From Ancylomarina subtilis (GTDB lineage Bacteria; Bacteroidota; Bacteroidia; Bacteroidales; Marinifilaceae), in contig NZ_SHKN01000001.1 of NCBI RefSeq assembly GCF_004217115.1, positions 2,545,781-2,609,780 on the forward strand: a DNA stretch of 64,000 nt, written 5' to 3'. Shown here piece by piece: positions 1 through 7,104 of the stretch. Made by a program: the position numbers and the translations under genes. The notes beneath the pieces were generated by a model that ran no database searches, was not told where the DNA came from, and was given only the letters and a program-made list of their open reading frames with translations. Position 1 is the first letter of the stretch. The number at the start of each line of letters is the position of its first letter.

Positions 1-115
1 TCTCAATTTCTAAATAGGATCGATAGAAATGGTAAACTCACAATTTCAAAACCGATCTCAATTTGGTATTACAAGCAAGTCCATTACTTTTGAGGGATTC
101 AAACAATTATATTTT

Positions 116-727
116 ATGCGATTTGTTGGCGTACCACAATTTTTAAAAAGACTTTTCTCCCGTCTCATTTGGGACTACAATACAGGAGAGAAAATTGTTT
201 ACATCACCTTTGATGATGGGCCTATTCCAGAGTCCACACCCTGGACCCTAAAGCTTCTTAGCGATAAGAATGTAAAAGCGACTTTCTTTTGCGTAGGCGA
301 TAATGTGAGAAAATATCCGGAAATTTATCAGCAGATTTTGAAGGAGGGTCATGCCGTTGGTAATCACACCCACAATCACTTAAGAGGTTTTACAAATCAA
401 ACGCAAAGCTATGTCAATAATGTAAGACTGGCGAGTCAATATATCAATTCCGAACTCTTTCGCCCTCCTTATGGCATGATTAAACGCTCCCAAGCCAAAC
501 AACTTTTAAAGAATTATAAAATCGTCATGTGGGATGTTCTGAGTCAGGATTATCGACAAGATATCAGCCCTGAGTCATGCTACAAAGCGGTATTAAAAAA
601 CATCAAGCCTGGTTCCATTATTCTTTTCCACAACCATGTGAAATCTGAGAAAAATATGCGTTATGCCTTGCCTCGCTTGATTGATGAACTAAGAAACAGA
701 GGCTTTGAATTTGGGGTTTGTAAATAA
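116..727 (+). CDS. polysaccharide deacetylase family protein (NodB fold)
   Basis: Carbohydrate esterase 4 / NodB-type deacetylase, a metal-dependent enzyme that removes acetyl groups from N-acetylated sugars, probably in the envelope. Numbered from the upstream ATG at 29, the NodB motifs are TFDDGP (60-65, metal and catalytic Asp62/Asp63), H-x3-H (His113 and His117 in HTHNH) and RPPYG (145-149), followed by the C-terminal LFHNH motif. The frame is open from ATG 29, but family members usually begin a few residues before the FLKRLF-like segment, so ATG 116 (203 aa) is preferred; ATG 29 (232 aa) remains possible. No signal peptide is obvious. A hairpin terminator follows directly. The natural substrate cannot be told from sequence. 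Confidence 0.85.
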   Translation: MRFVGVPQFLKRLFSRLIWDYNTGEKIVYITFDDGPIPESTPWTLKLLSDKNVKATFFCVGDNVRKYPEIYQQILKEGHAVGNHTHNHLRGFTNQTQSYVNNVRLASQYINSELFRPPYGMIKRSQAKQLLKNYKIVMWDVLSQDYRQDISPESCYKAVLKNIKPGSIILFHNHVKSEKNMRYALPRLIDELRNRGFEFGVCK

Positions 728-731
728 AAAA

Positions 732-762
732 AAGAGCAGAACCCAATTAAGATTCTGCTCTT
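732..762. terminator. intrinsic terminator after the deacetylase gene
   Basis: Perfect 10-bp stem, AAGAGCAGAA (732-741) with TTCTGCTCTT (753-762), starting 5 bases after the stop codon. The plus side ends in a T-rich stretch and the minus side in a run of U (A-tract 724-733), so it could work in both directions. Confidence 0.8.
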
Positions 763-784
763 CTTATATTTATCTCAACGAGAT

Positions 785-914
785 CTAATTCTCTGTCGTC
801 TCTCCTCCAAATTCCATCAAGTAAGCTTTGATAGAAGCATCCAAATCGCCATCTAAAACAGCCTGTACATTTGAGGTTTCGTGGCCTGTACGCACATCTT
901 TTAGCTTTTGTAAG
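785..914 (-). pseudogene. displaced 3'-end fragment of prfB (release factor 2)
   Basis: Read on the minus strand, 785-901 encodes 38 residues ([13 protein letters not shown]... to [10 protein letters not shown], then TAG) that match the C terminus of the intact prfB product, which ends [10 protein letters not shown]. Thirty-three of 38 residues are identical and many DNA differences fall at third codon positions, so this tail diverged while it was still part of a working gene. Nucleotide similarity continues to about 914, where a small deletion breaks the frame, and then stops at the palindromic repeats. There is no start codon or upstream domain. It has the same orientation as prfB and lies about 1.06 kb beyond the intact stop codon, with the RayT unit between them. 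Confidence 0.85.
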
Positions 915-916
915 TT

Positions 917-1084
917 TTTATCTGATGATTAAATAGGCGTAAAGAATATTCATCAGATAATTTATCTCAACAGTAAATCAATTTATCTGATGATTTTCAG
1001 GATGTAGACTATTCTTTGGATAAAATTAATGTCTCCCAAAGCTGCAGTTCAGATTTATCTGATTCATGAATGTTCATCAGATAA
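917..1084. repeat. array of TTATCTGATG palindromic repeats left of rayT
   Basis: The unit TTATCTGATG occurs at 918-927 and 983-992 and as its inverse CATCAGATAA at 951-960 and 1075-1084; a shortened TTATCTGA lies at 1055-1062. The units pair as hairpins (918-927 with 951-960; 1055-1062 with 1075-1084). Irregular spacing and inverted orientation fit REP/BIME-like sequences, not CRISPR. The same element recurs to the right of rayT. Confidence 0.75.
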
Positions 1085-1104
1085 TTTACATCGACCGTAA
1101 ACGA

Positions 1105-1171
1105 ATTTATCCGATAAATTTTCATCTTCTAAACGATTTATCGGATAAATAGACTCGGTTAATCCTTCTTA
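1105..1171. repeat. left composite direct repeat (paired hairpins plus prfB-tail sequence)
   Basis: ATTTATCCGATAAAT (1105-1119) and its exact inverse ATTTATCGGATAAAT (1136-1150) form a 15-bp stem with a 16-base loop. TCGGTTAATCCTTCTT follows, which on the minus strand reads as a KKD-stop tail resembling the end of prfB. Confidence 0.75.
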
Positions 1172-1243
1172 ATTTTTCAAATCATAATCTTTTCTTAAGT
1201 CAAGAATTAAACTTATCTTCCTGTTAAACTTAAACATTAAGAT

Positions 1244-1831
1244 ATGGATTTTGAAAGTGGACATATCTATCATATCCTCAACCAAGGAAATAACAGAAGG
1301 AAAATTTTCTTTAAAAGAGATAACTACCTCTATTTTATTAAGAAAATAAGAACACACATTCTCCCATATGCAGATATTATTGCATGGTGTTTAATGCCTA
1401 ACCATTTTCATTTAATGGTGCACGTCAATAACACAGAGATTACTGTTAATCCCAACACTGGAAATGAAAAATTAAGAAGTATCAACAGCTCTATAGCCAT
1501 AATGCTTCATTCATATACAAGAGCTATTAATAAAGTTGAAAATACATCCGGTTCTCTTTTTAGAGCAAGAACAAAAGCTTATTGTTTGGATAAAATTGAA
1601 TCTGCAGATCACGTCTGGTATTCTGATAATGGTATAAGCATGATAAATACAGATCACTCGACAAGATATCATCTGCAAACCTGCTTTAATTATATTCACA
1701 ATAATCCAAGTGCAGCGAAATTGGTAGAGTGTAATACCGATTGGGAGTTTTCTTCTGCAATTGACTATGCCGACAGACGAAATGGTAATCTGGTGAATAA
1801 AGACATTGCTATAAAGCTAGGGCTAATATAA
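1244..1831 (+). CDS. REP-associated tyrosine transposase (RayT, Y1 family)
   Basis: A 195-aa protein of the Y1_Tnp / TnpA-REP group, single-strand DNA transposases of the HUH class. Visible motifs are the metal-binding H-x-H (His54 and His56 in MPNHFHLMVHV) and the catalytic tyrosine Tyr150 in the family signature FNYIHNNP. The C-terminal EFSSAIDY resembles the usual RayT ending. The length is normal and there is no frameshift, so it may be active. It stands alone between palindromic repeats, as RayT genes do, and is transcribed opposite to prfB. The start ATG at 1244 directly precedes the conserved N-terminal HIYHILNQGNNR segment. No accessory or cargo gene is present. Confidence 0.88.
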   Translation: MDFESGHIYHILNQGNNRRKIFFKRDNYLYFIKKIRTHILPYADIIAWCLMPNHFHLMVHVNNTEITVNPNTGNEKLRSINSSIAIMLHSYTRAINKVENTSGSLFRARTKAYCLDKIESADHVWYSDNGISMINTDHSTRYHLQTCFNYIHNNPSAAKLVECNTDWEFSSAIDYADRRNGNLVNKDIAIKLGLI

Positions 1832-1837
1832 TTGAGA

Positions 1838-1883
1838 GTTATCTGATGAATTGTTTTTTAAGTCTATTAATTCATCTGATAAC
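1838..1883. repeat. TTATCTGATG palindrome right of rayT
   Basis: GTTATCTGATGAATT (1838-1852) pairs with AATTCATCTGATAAC (1869-1883) with one mismatch. It begins 7 bases after the rayT stop codon and matches the units at 917-1084. It could also end rayT transcription. Confidence 0.7.
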
Positions 1884-1917
1884 TTTTATTTCTCAATATC
1901 AATATACTCTAATCTAG

Positions 1918-1984
1918 ATTTATCCGATAAATTCTCATATTGTAAAAAATTTATCAGATAAATGAATTCGGTTAATCCTCCTTG
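1918..1984. repeat. right composite direct repeat overlapping the prfB stop
   Basis: ATTTATCCGATAAAT (1918-1932) and ATTTATCAGATAAAT (1949-1963) form an imperfect hairpin, followed by TCGGTTAATCCTCCTT, whose last 13 bases are the final prfB codons. It is the direct repeat of 1105-1171. Confidence 0.75.
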
Positions 1985-3073
1985 TTCTCGCCTCCAAATT
2001 CCATTAAATAGGCTTTAATAAAACCATCCAGATCGCCATCTAATACGGCTTGTACATTTGAGGTTTCGTGACCTGTTCGAACATCTTTCACCATTTTGTA
2101 AGGCTGCATCACATAGGAACGGATTTGAGATCCCCACTCTATTTTTTTCTTAGTGCCTTCAATCTTATCTAGCTCTTCCTGACGCTTACGCAATTCCAGC
2201 TCGTAAAGCTGCGATTTAAGCAAGCGTAAAGCGTTCTCACGGTTACCAAGTTGCGAACGGGTTTCGGTGTTCTCTATGATGATGCCAGTGGGTGCATGCC
2301 GCAAGCGAACGCCCGTCTCCACCTTATTCACATTCTGACCTCCTGCTCCCCCCGATCGGAATGTATCCCAGGTGATATCAGCAGGGTTGATTTGAATATC
2401 AATCGTATCATCAATAGCGGGATAAACATAGACCGAAGCAAAGGTTGTCATTCGCTTATTGGCCGCATTAAAGGGCGATAAACGCACCAAACGATGCACG
2501 CCTGTCTCCGATTTTAAGAATCCGTATGCAAAATCACCTTCAAATTCGAGAGTTGCTGATTTAATTCCAGCCTCATCGCCTTCCTGATATTCCAATTGTC
2601 GAACCTTGTAACCATTAGCTTCACCATAGCGCAAGTACATGCGATAAAGCATGCCTGCCCAATCTAAACTCTCGGTTCCTCCAGCCCCGGAATTGATCTT
2701 TAGGATGGCTCCCATCTGATCTTCTTCCTTGCGAAGCATATTCTTCAACTCCAACTCTTCGAGCAATTTCTTTGTTAAAGCATATTGCGCATCAACTTCT
2801 TCCGGAGAGGCTTCCCCCTCTTTTGCAAATTCGTAAAGCACCTGTAAATCATCTTCTGAAGCTTTCACCTCATCATAGGATTCAACCCAGGATTTCAAAC
2901 TTCTAACCTTCTTCATTTGCACCTCAGCCTCCTTAGGATTGTCCCAAAAACCGGGTGCCTGTGTGCGCAAGTCTTCTTCTTGTATCTGGATTAATTTGGC
3001 ATCAATGTCAAAGATACCTCCTCAGCGCTATCGTGCGCTCCGCTAAATCTTTTAGCTGGTCATTTGTTATCAT
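1972..3073 (-). CDS. prfB: peptide chain release factor 2 with programmed +1 frameshift
   Basis: RF2 recognises UAA and UGA stop codons and releases the finished peptide on the ribosome. The full 366-aa protein comes from two frames: 21 codons from ATG 3073 to an in-frame TGA at 3010-3008, then a +1 shift into the frame that ends at 1972. Family motifs are the SPF tripeptide (in [11 protein letters not shown]), which reads the stop codon, and GGQ (in [12 protein letters not shown]), the hydrolysis motif. The length matches the family. A conventional search would report only the part from TTG 2970. The C-terminal tail abuts RayT repeats, and a diverged copy of it lies at 785-914, so the present tail may have been exchanged. 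An exact TAACTTTG promoter box lies at 3107-3100. Confidence 0.95.
3007..3022 (-). promoter_or_regulatory. RF2 programmed +1 frameshift site
   Basis: On the minus strand AGGAGG (3022-3017) is followed by TAT, CTT, TGA and C. This is the classic RF2 autoregulation site: an internal Shine-Dalgarno sequence a few bases before a slippery CTT and a poor TGA-C stop. When RF2 is scarce, the ribosome slips +1 and makes full-length RF2 (established mechanism). Confidence 0.95.
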
Positions 3074-3099
3074 ATGTATGTGATTTTATAATCGAGAAT

Positions 3100-3107
3100 C
3101 AAAGTTA
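3100..3107 (-). promoter_or_regulatory. prfB promoter -7 box TAACTTTG
   Basis: Exact match to the Bacteroidota -7 consensus TAnnTTTG, giving a predicted leader of about 22 bases before ATG 3073. No clear -33 element was identified. Confidence 0.55.
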
Positions 3108-3199
3108 ACAAAATTCATTTGTTATACCCCACAAGACGCGATTCATCCTCACTCTTTAAAAGTGAAGCGATGCAAAATTTAATCTTAAGAACTATGATT

Positions 3200-3442
3200 T
3201 TAAGGTACTGGATCGTGCCCGTGTCCGCCCCAGGGATTACAGGACAAAATGCGTTTTATAGCCAGGTAGCTCCCCTTAAATGGGCCGTGAGCCTTTAGGG
3301 CTTGAATAGCGTATGTAGAACAAGTCGGTGTGTATCGGCATGCCGAAGGAGTCATGGGGGAAATAAACATCTGATAAAACCTAATCGGCAGTATCATGAC
3401 GAAAAGTATCGCCTTCTTCAATTTGCTTAACAAACTTGTCAT
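3200..3442 (-). CDS. yidD: membrane protein insertion efficiency factor YidD
   Basis: An 80-aa YidD protein with an N-terminal hydrophobic/amphipathic segment (about 9-30) and the family core [18 protein letters not shown] (three Cys), then [12 protein letters not shown]. YidD associates with the inner membrane and helps YidC-dependent insertion. The gene overlaps the 3' end of rnpA by 62 bases, the common rnpA-yidD coupling, and is probably co-translated with it. The length is normal. Confidence 0.93.
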   Translation of the reverse strand: MTSLLSKLKKAILFVMILPIRFYQMFISPMTPSACRYTPTCSTYAIQALKAHGPFKGSYLAIKRILSCNPWGGHGHDPVP

Positions 3443-3827
3443 ATTCAGGTCCTATACGCCGAAGAGCTTTTACGAGTTTCGTATCCATCTCGGCTGATTT
3501 CAGAATTGTTTTAGGCAAATATACAATCATAAACGATATTTGTGCCTCTCTGTCATTCAAATCCTTATAAAGCAGGTGTTTATTCAAACGGTAAATTTCA
3601 CGAATTCTTCGTTTCAATAAATTACGTTTAACCGCCTGCTTAAAACTCCTTTTAGTGACTGTAATAGCAACCTGAGCTGGAAAGTCAACATCAAGTGGTG
3701 TACTTTTCCACACGATACGGAAAGGATAACACGTAAAGCCTCTGCCTTCAGCAAACAAGCTCGAAATGCGCTTTTTGTGACAAAGGCGTTCCTCTTTTGT
3801 AAAACGATAGCGTACAGAATCGGTCAT
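3381..3827 (-). CDS. rnpA: ribonuclease P protein component
   Basis: The protein subunit of RNase P, which helps the catalytic RNA bind pre-tRNA and remove the 5' leader. The 148-aa product carries the RNR signature [22 protein letters not shown] and the N-terminal F-x-K-x-R-type start of the family. It is somewhat longer than the usual 110-130 aa; the extra C-terminal residues lie in the overlap with yidD. rpmH, often upstream in other phyla, is not here; hemD is upstream instead, separated by a terminator. Confidence 0.93.
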   Translation of the reverse strand: MTDSVRYRFTKEERLCHKKRISSLFAEGRGFTCYPFRIVWKSTPLDVDFPAQVAITVTKRSFKQAVKRNLLKRRIREIYRLNKHLLYKDLNDREAQISFMIVYLPKTILKSAEMDTKLVKALRRIGPEYDKFVKQIEEGDTFRHDTAD

Positions 3828-3901
3828 GTATAATGGATAAAAGGAGCTTGAAGCTTAAATTTACTAAAAAAGTATCTATATCAGAAAGATGCCTTGGGGA
3901 T

Positions 3902-3929
3902 AATAAAAAAGGGGAAAGCAACTTTCCCC
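3902..3929 (-). terminator. intrinsic terminator downstream of hemD
   Basis: GGGGAAAG (3911-3918) pairs with CTTTCCCC (3922-3929). On the minus strand the stem is followed by a U-rich run (A-tract 3902-3910). It lies about 50 bases after the hemD stop codon and separates hemD from rnpA. Confidence 0.8.
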
Positions 3930-3979
3930 AATTCAGTTTGAAGAGATCTTCTACAATAGAAAAATCATCTTTCAATATT

Positions 3980-4738
3980 TTATTTGTCCTTGTTCTCTTT
4001 GTTGTATGCCTTAATAAATTGATCCAAAGCCATGGTCATTGATGGTGCCTGTGGCATTGGAGCTTGAATATCAAGACGAAGGTTTGCGTCTTTTACAGCT
4101 TTTGATGTTGCTGGACCAAAGGCTGCTATTACTGTCCCATTCTGTTCAAAATCAGGGAAGTTTTGTAATAGAGATTTAATTCCAGATGGGCTATAAAAAG
4201 CAAGAATATCGTAATTTACATCAGCCAAATCTGACAAATCACTACTGACTGTCTTATAAAGAATAGCTTTGGTGTATTTTATCTTATTTTTATTCAATAA
4301 AGCTGGAATAGATTGCTTATGAATATCTGAAAGAGGCAATAAGAATTTTTCTTTTTTGTGCTTTACGATTGTGTCAATCAGATCTTCAAAAACTCTTACT
4401 CCAAAGAAAATTTTTCTTTTACGATACACGATATATTTCTGAAGATAAAAAGCCGTTGATTCCGAAATACAGAAATATTTCATATCATCTGGAATCGTAA
4501 CGCGCATTTCTTCAGCAATTCTAAAGAAATGATCAATCGCCGTTCTACTAGTAAAAATTACCGCAGTATGGTCTAGAATATTGATTCTCTCTTGTCTGAA
4601 TTCTTTGGCACTTATACCTTCAACTTGAATGAAAGGGCGAAAATCAATTTTTAAGTTGTACTTTTCTGCCAGATCGAAATAAGGCGATTTTTCCGTTTGG
4701 GGCTTCGGTTGCGAAACTAATATTGTTTTGATTTTCAA
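3980..4738 (-). CDS. hemD: uroporphyrinogen-III synthase
   Basis: A 252-aa protein of the HemD family, which closes and inverts ring D of hydroxymethylbilane in haem and corrinoid synthesis. The sequence has the two-lobe HemD pattern: an N-terminal ILVSQPKPQ segment, TAVIFTSRTAIDHFF (about 58-72), and in the second half ILAFYSPSGIKSLLQNFP and GTVIAAFGPATSKAVKDA, the typical conserved block. HemD proteins are poorly conserved; this identification rests on the T-S-R and FGPAT-type motifs and on length. It sits 44 bases downstream of the DUF4271 gene and is probably co-transcribed with it, a linkage known in Bacteroidota. Confidence 0.87.
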   Translation of the reverse strand: MKIKTILVSQPKPQTEKSPYFDLAEKYNLKIDFRPFIQVEGISAKEFRQERINILDHTAVIFTSRTAIDHFFRIAEEMRVTIPDDMKYFCISESTAFYLQKYIVYRKRKIFFGVRVFEDLIDTIVKHKKEKFLLPLSDIHKQSIPALLNKNKIKYTKAILYKTVSSDLSDLADVNYDILAFYSPSGIKSLLQNFPDFEQNGTVIAAFGPATSKAVKDANLRLDIQAPMPQAPSMTMALDQFIKAYNKENKDK

Positions 4739-4782
4739 GGCTATAATCTTTAATTAAAACATTATTTTCCACTCTTAGATTA

Positions 4783-5742
4783 CTATCCTACTAATAATTT
4801 GTAAATCATTAGCAAAGGGAGTATTTCCAGAGCGCAAAGATACAAAATCATATAAAATATAGAAACATGTTTACGCAATAATATTTTTAAGCCCCTTGCA
4901 ATTCTTAATATAAAGAAGAAGAAAACCATGAAAAGACCTATGTTTACGAGCCATTCCATCGCTTGAGGCCGCACAAAAGGCAGTGCAATAATCACCGGAA
5001 AGAGGAATAATCCAAGGTTCTTATTGTATAAAAACACCGTAAATAGGTATTCTTTACACTCATTTTTCCCCTTAAACACATAACCTAAACTCCTTATTAC
5101 AATACTTTTCCCAACATATAAAAGAAGAATAGCAAGAAAAATTAAAGCGAATTCTTTAAACCCATTATCCAAACCCGAACTTAGGGAAACGTAGTTGAGA
5201 ATGTTGACAGCAAACAATGAAATATTAACAACAAATAAAAGGTTAACGATCATTGACCCCTTCACCATATTGATATTCTTTTCCAGAAAAAGATTATTCG
5301 CTGTGTGGGAGTTAAAAATAGATTCAACAAGTTTCGACAAATATTTCCCAAACAAAAATTTAGCTGAAGCGAGTAAAAACAAAGAAAACAGAATAATCCC
5401 TACGAGCCAGTCATTTCCAAATCCAATATTCTGAAAGCGTGCAATTTCCTTACCCCCATACTTAGGCGCATGCTGAATAAATGCCTGCCTTGTACTATCA
5501 GCAAGAGCTAGAGAGTCCTTCACTAACAAACTTGAATCGTTTATAATTGAATCCGACTCATACAAAGCCGATTCTGCTGATAAGGAATCTTTAAGCATCA
5601 AGGTCCCTTGAGCCAGAGTATCACTATTGACAGATTTCTTTTGCGAGTTCCCAACCGTTGCAGTTGTATCAACACGTTCAGCATGTTTTTGAATAAAATC
5701 AGGGGAACAATTGGTCTTCATAGTTAATAAAAAATCTTTCAA
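4783..5742 (-). CDS. DUF4271 domain membrane protein
   Basis: A 319-aa integral membrane protein. The first 110 residues are polar and Ser/Asp-rich and probably not membrane-embedded; about six hydrophobic segments follow, near 112-131, 164-184, 198-217, 243-258, 264-284 and 294-317. The pattern and the position beside hemD fit the Bacteroidota DUF4271 family, whose function is unknown. The start at 5742 would give a leader of about 8 bases from the promoter box at 5762-5755; ATG 5721 (residue 8) is a reasonable alternative. Confidence 0.75.
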   Translation of the reverse strand: MKDFLLTMKTNCSPDFIQKHAERVDTTATVGNSQKKSVNSDTLAQGTLMLKDSLSAESALYESDSIINDSSLLVKDSLALADSTRQAFIQHAPKYGGKEIARFQNIGFGNDWLVGIILFSLFLLASAKFLFGKYLSKLVESIFNSHTANNLFLEKNINMVKGSMIVNLLFVVNISLFAVNILNYVSLSSGLDNGFKEFALIFLAILLLYVGKSIVIRSLGYVFKGKNECKEYLFTVFLYNKNLGLFLFPVIIALPFVRPQAMEWLVNIGLFMVFFFFILRIARGLKILLRKHVSIFYMILYLCALEILPLLMIYKLLVG

Positions 5743-5754
5743 AATTTGTTTTCA

Positions 5755-5762
5755 CAAATATA
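5755..5762 (-). promoter_or_regulatory. DUF4271/hemD promoter -7 box TATATTTG
   Basis: Exact TAnnTTTG match directly upstream of the DUF4271 start. It would drive a DUF4271-hemD transcript that ends at the terminator at 3902-3929. Confidence 0.5.
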
Positions 5763-5929
5763 CGGGAATAAAAGAAATCTAAACTGGGAAATAACCCTTG
5801 AAATAACATTTCTTTGCTCAGTGCCCTATACATATTAAAAACACAACGAAACATCAGGTGAATGGATTAGCAAATCCTAATAAAATAAAAAGCATTTGGG
5901 TCCACCGATGCTCAAAATCCCTAACAATT

Positions 5930-6781
5930 TTAAAACAAGCTTTTCAGTTTGAAACTTTCTTTGGGTTTAATACCTCGGGCTGTTTTCTCCAATGAACAGC
6001 ATTCGTTCTGAATATCGTGCTGAAAAAAGAGCGTGTAATTTTTCTCTACGGCTTCCTTCAAAAAGTCTTCTTTTTCCTTAAGAACAACAGTCGGAAAGAG
6101 ATCGTAAGCTGCTATCCATTTCAAATTCACATTAGCCAAAGTCGGAATAAAGTCCGCAGTAAAAGCAATGGTTTTATCTGTATCATGAACAAGAACTGCC
6201 ATCAAACCCTTTGTATGTCCATTAAACTGTCTAACTTCCACATTAGGAAAAAGTTCTCCATCCTTCTCAACCAGATTTAACTTACCCGCTTCGAATATTG
6301 GCATCATGTTTTCAGGGAAATAACTGTCACCTTCGCGAACATTAGGGTTTAGGTAATTCTCCCACTGTGCTTTGCTCACCCAATGTGTCGCATTCGGAAA
6401 TACCAACTCCAATTCTTTTGTTCCCGCCTTATAACGAGTCGCACCACCACAATGATCAAAATGAAGATGTGTAAAAATCACATCTGTAATATCCTCAAAG
6501 TCACAACCCAATTTACTAAGTGACGATTGAAGCGTATCGTCTCCCCAAAGGTGATAATGGCTGGTGTAAGAGTCAGCCTGCTTGTCGCCTGTTCCATTAT
6601 CAATTAAGATGCGGCGATCACCATCAACAATAAGCATACTTCTCAGGGCGCAATCACAAAGATTATTTTCATCAGCAGGATATTTTTTATTCCACATGAA
6701 CTTAGGAACAACACCAAACATTGCACCACCATCGCATTTAAAATTCCCGGTTTCTATTGAATAGATTTGCATTTTCTTCAT
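5930..6781 (-). CDS. MBL-fold (metallo-beta-lactamase superfamily) hydrolase
   Basis: A 283-aa cytoplasmic hydrolase with all metal ligands of the fold: HLHFDH (105-110), His189 (in FNGHTKG), Asp210 (in AFTADFIP) and His255 (in FFQHD). The N-terminal DNGTGDK precedes the first ligand motif, as in lactonase and glyoxalase-like members. The superfamily is too broad to assign a substrate; lactone or thioester hydrolysis is only a possibility. ATG at residue 4 could be the true start. It is an isolated gene with no clear operon partner. Confidence 0.85.
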   Translation of the reverse strand: MKKMQIYSIETGNFKCDGGAMFGVVPKFMWNKKYPADENNLCDCALRSMLIVDGDRRILIDNGTGDKQADSYTSHYHLWGDDTLQSSLSKLGCDFEDITDVIFTHLHFDHCGGATRYKAGTKELELVFPNATHWVSKAQWENYLNPNVREGDSYFPENMMPIFEAGKLNLVEKDGELFPNVEVRQFNGHTKGLMAVLVHDTDKTIAFTADFIPTLANVNLKWIAAYDLFPTVVLKEKEDFLKEAVEKNYTLFFQHDIQNECCSLEKTARGIKPKESFKLKSLF

Positions 6782-7104
6782 TATTTTTTTTCGAATTGCA
6801 GAAGCAAATAATACTAAAACAAGCCGCTTGATAAATCAACATTAAACGATTAATGCTTAAAGTAAGAAAGAAAAAATAATACTGCCAATCACAGAGGATT
6901 TGATTATATTTAACTTTCATTTGTTTTCAGTCAGTATTACTTCATAAAACCAATAAAATCCATTCAAAACAAAGGTTTTAATTTAAAGTAACAGATAAGA
7001 CAGATCTTATTAACAACCTGAAAAAAAACACAAAACACATTTAAATACAATTCGTTCAAAATTTTTGATTGATGCCACCATTAATCAAGCTAAAAATATT
7101 ATCA
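6782..7104. other. intergenic stretch between divergent genes, no gene seen
   Basis: 323 AT-rich bases between the divergently transcribed MBL hydrolase and the Mur ligase. It should hold both promoters, but no exact TAnnTTTG box was found for either gene. A near match on the minus strand (CAAATAATA, about 6805) has the spacing off by one. Confidence 0.5.

Larger units (their letters stand above)
1105..1984. mobile_element. REP-RayT unit bounded by direct repeats
   Basis: A composite direct repeat of about 67 bp bounds the transposase gene: left copy 1105-1171, right copy 1918-1984. Each copy holds two hairpin-forming 15-mers (ATTTATCCGATAAAT, then ATTTATCGGATAAAT on the left or ATTTATCAGATAAAT on the right), then TCGGTTAATCC and a few bases of prfB tail. 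RayT transposases act on such REP hairpins in known families (established knowledge). The right copy overlaps the last codons of prfB. The exact ends of the mobile unit are inferred. Confidence 0.6.

Noticed and set aside
917-1084. Repeats resembling a CRISPR array
   Set aside because: The repeats are only about 10 bases, alternate in orientation, have unequal spacing, and no cas gene is near. REP-like sequence fits better.
4783-5742. Toxin-like or sensor function for the DUF4271 protein
   Set aside because: Nothing beyond membrane segments and a polar N terminus supports any activity.
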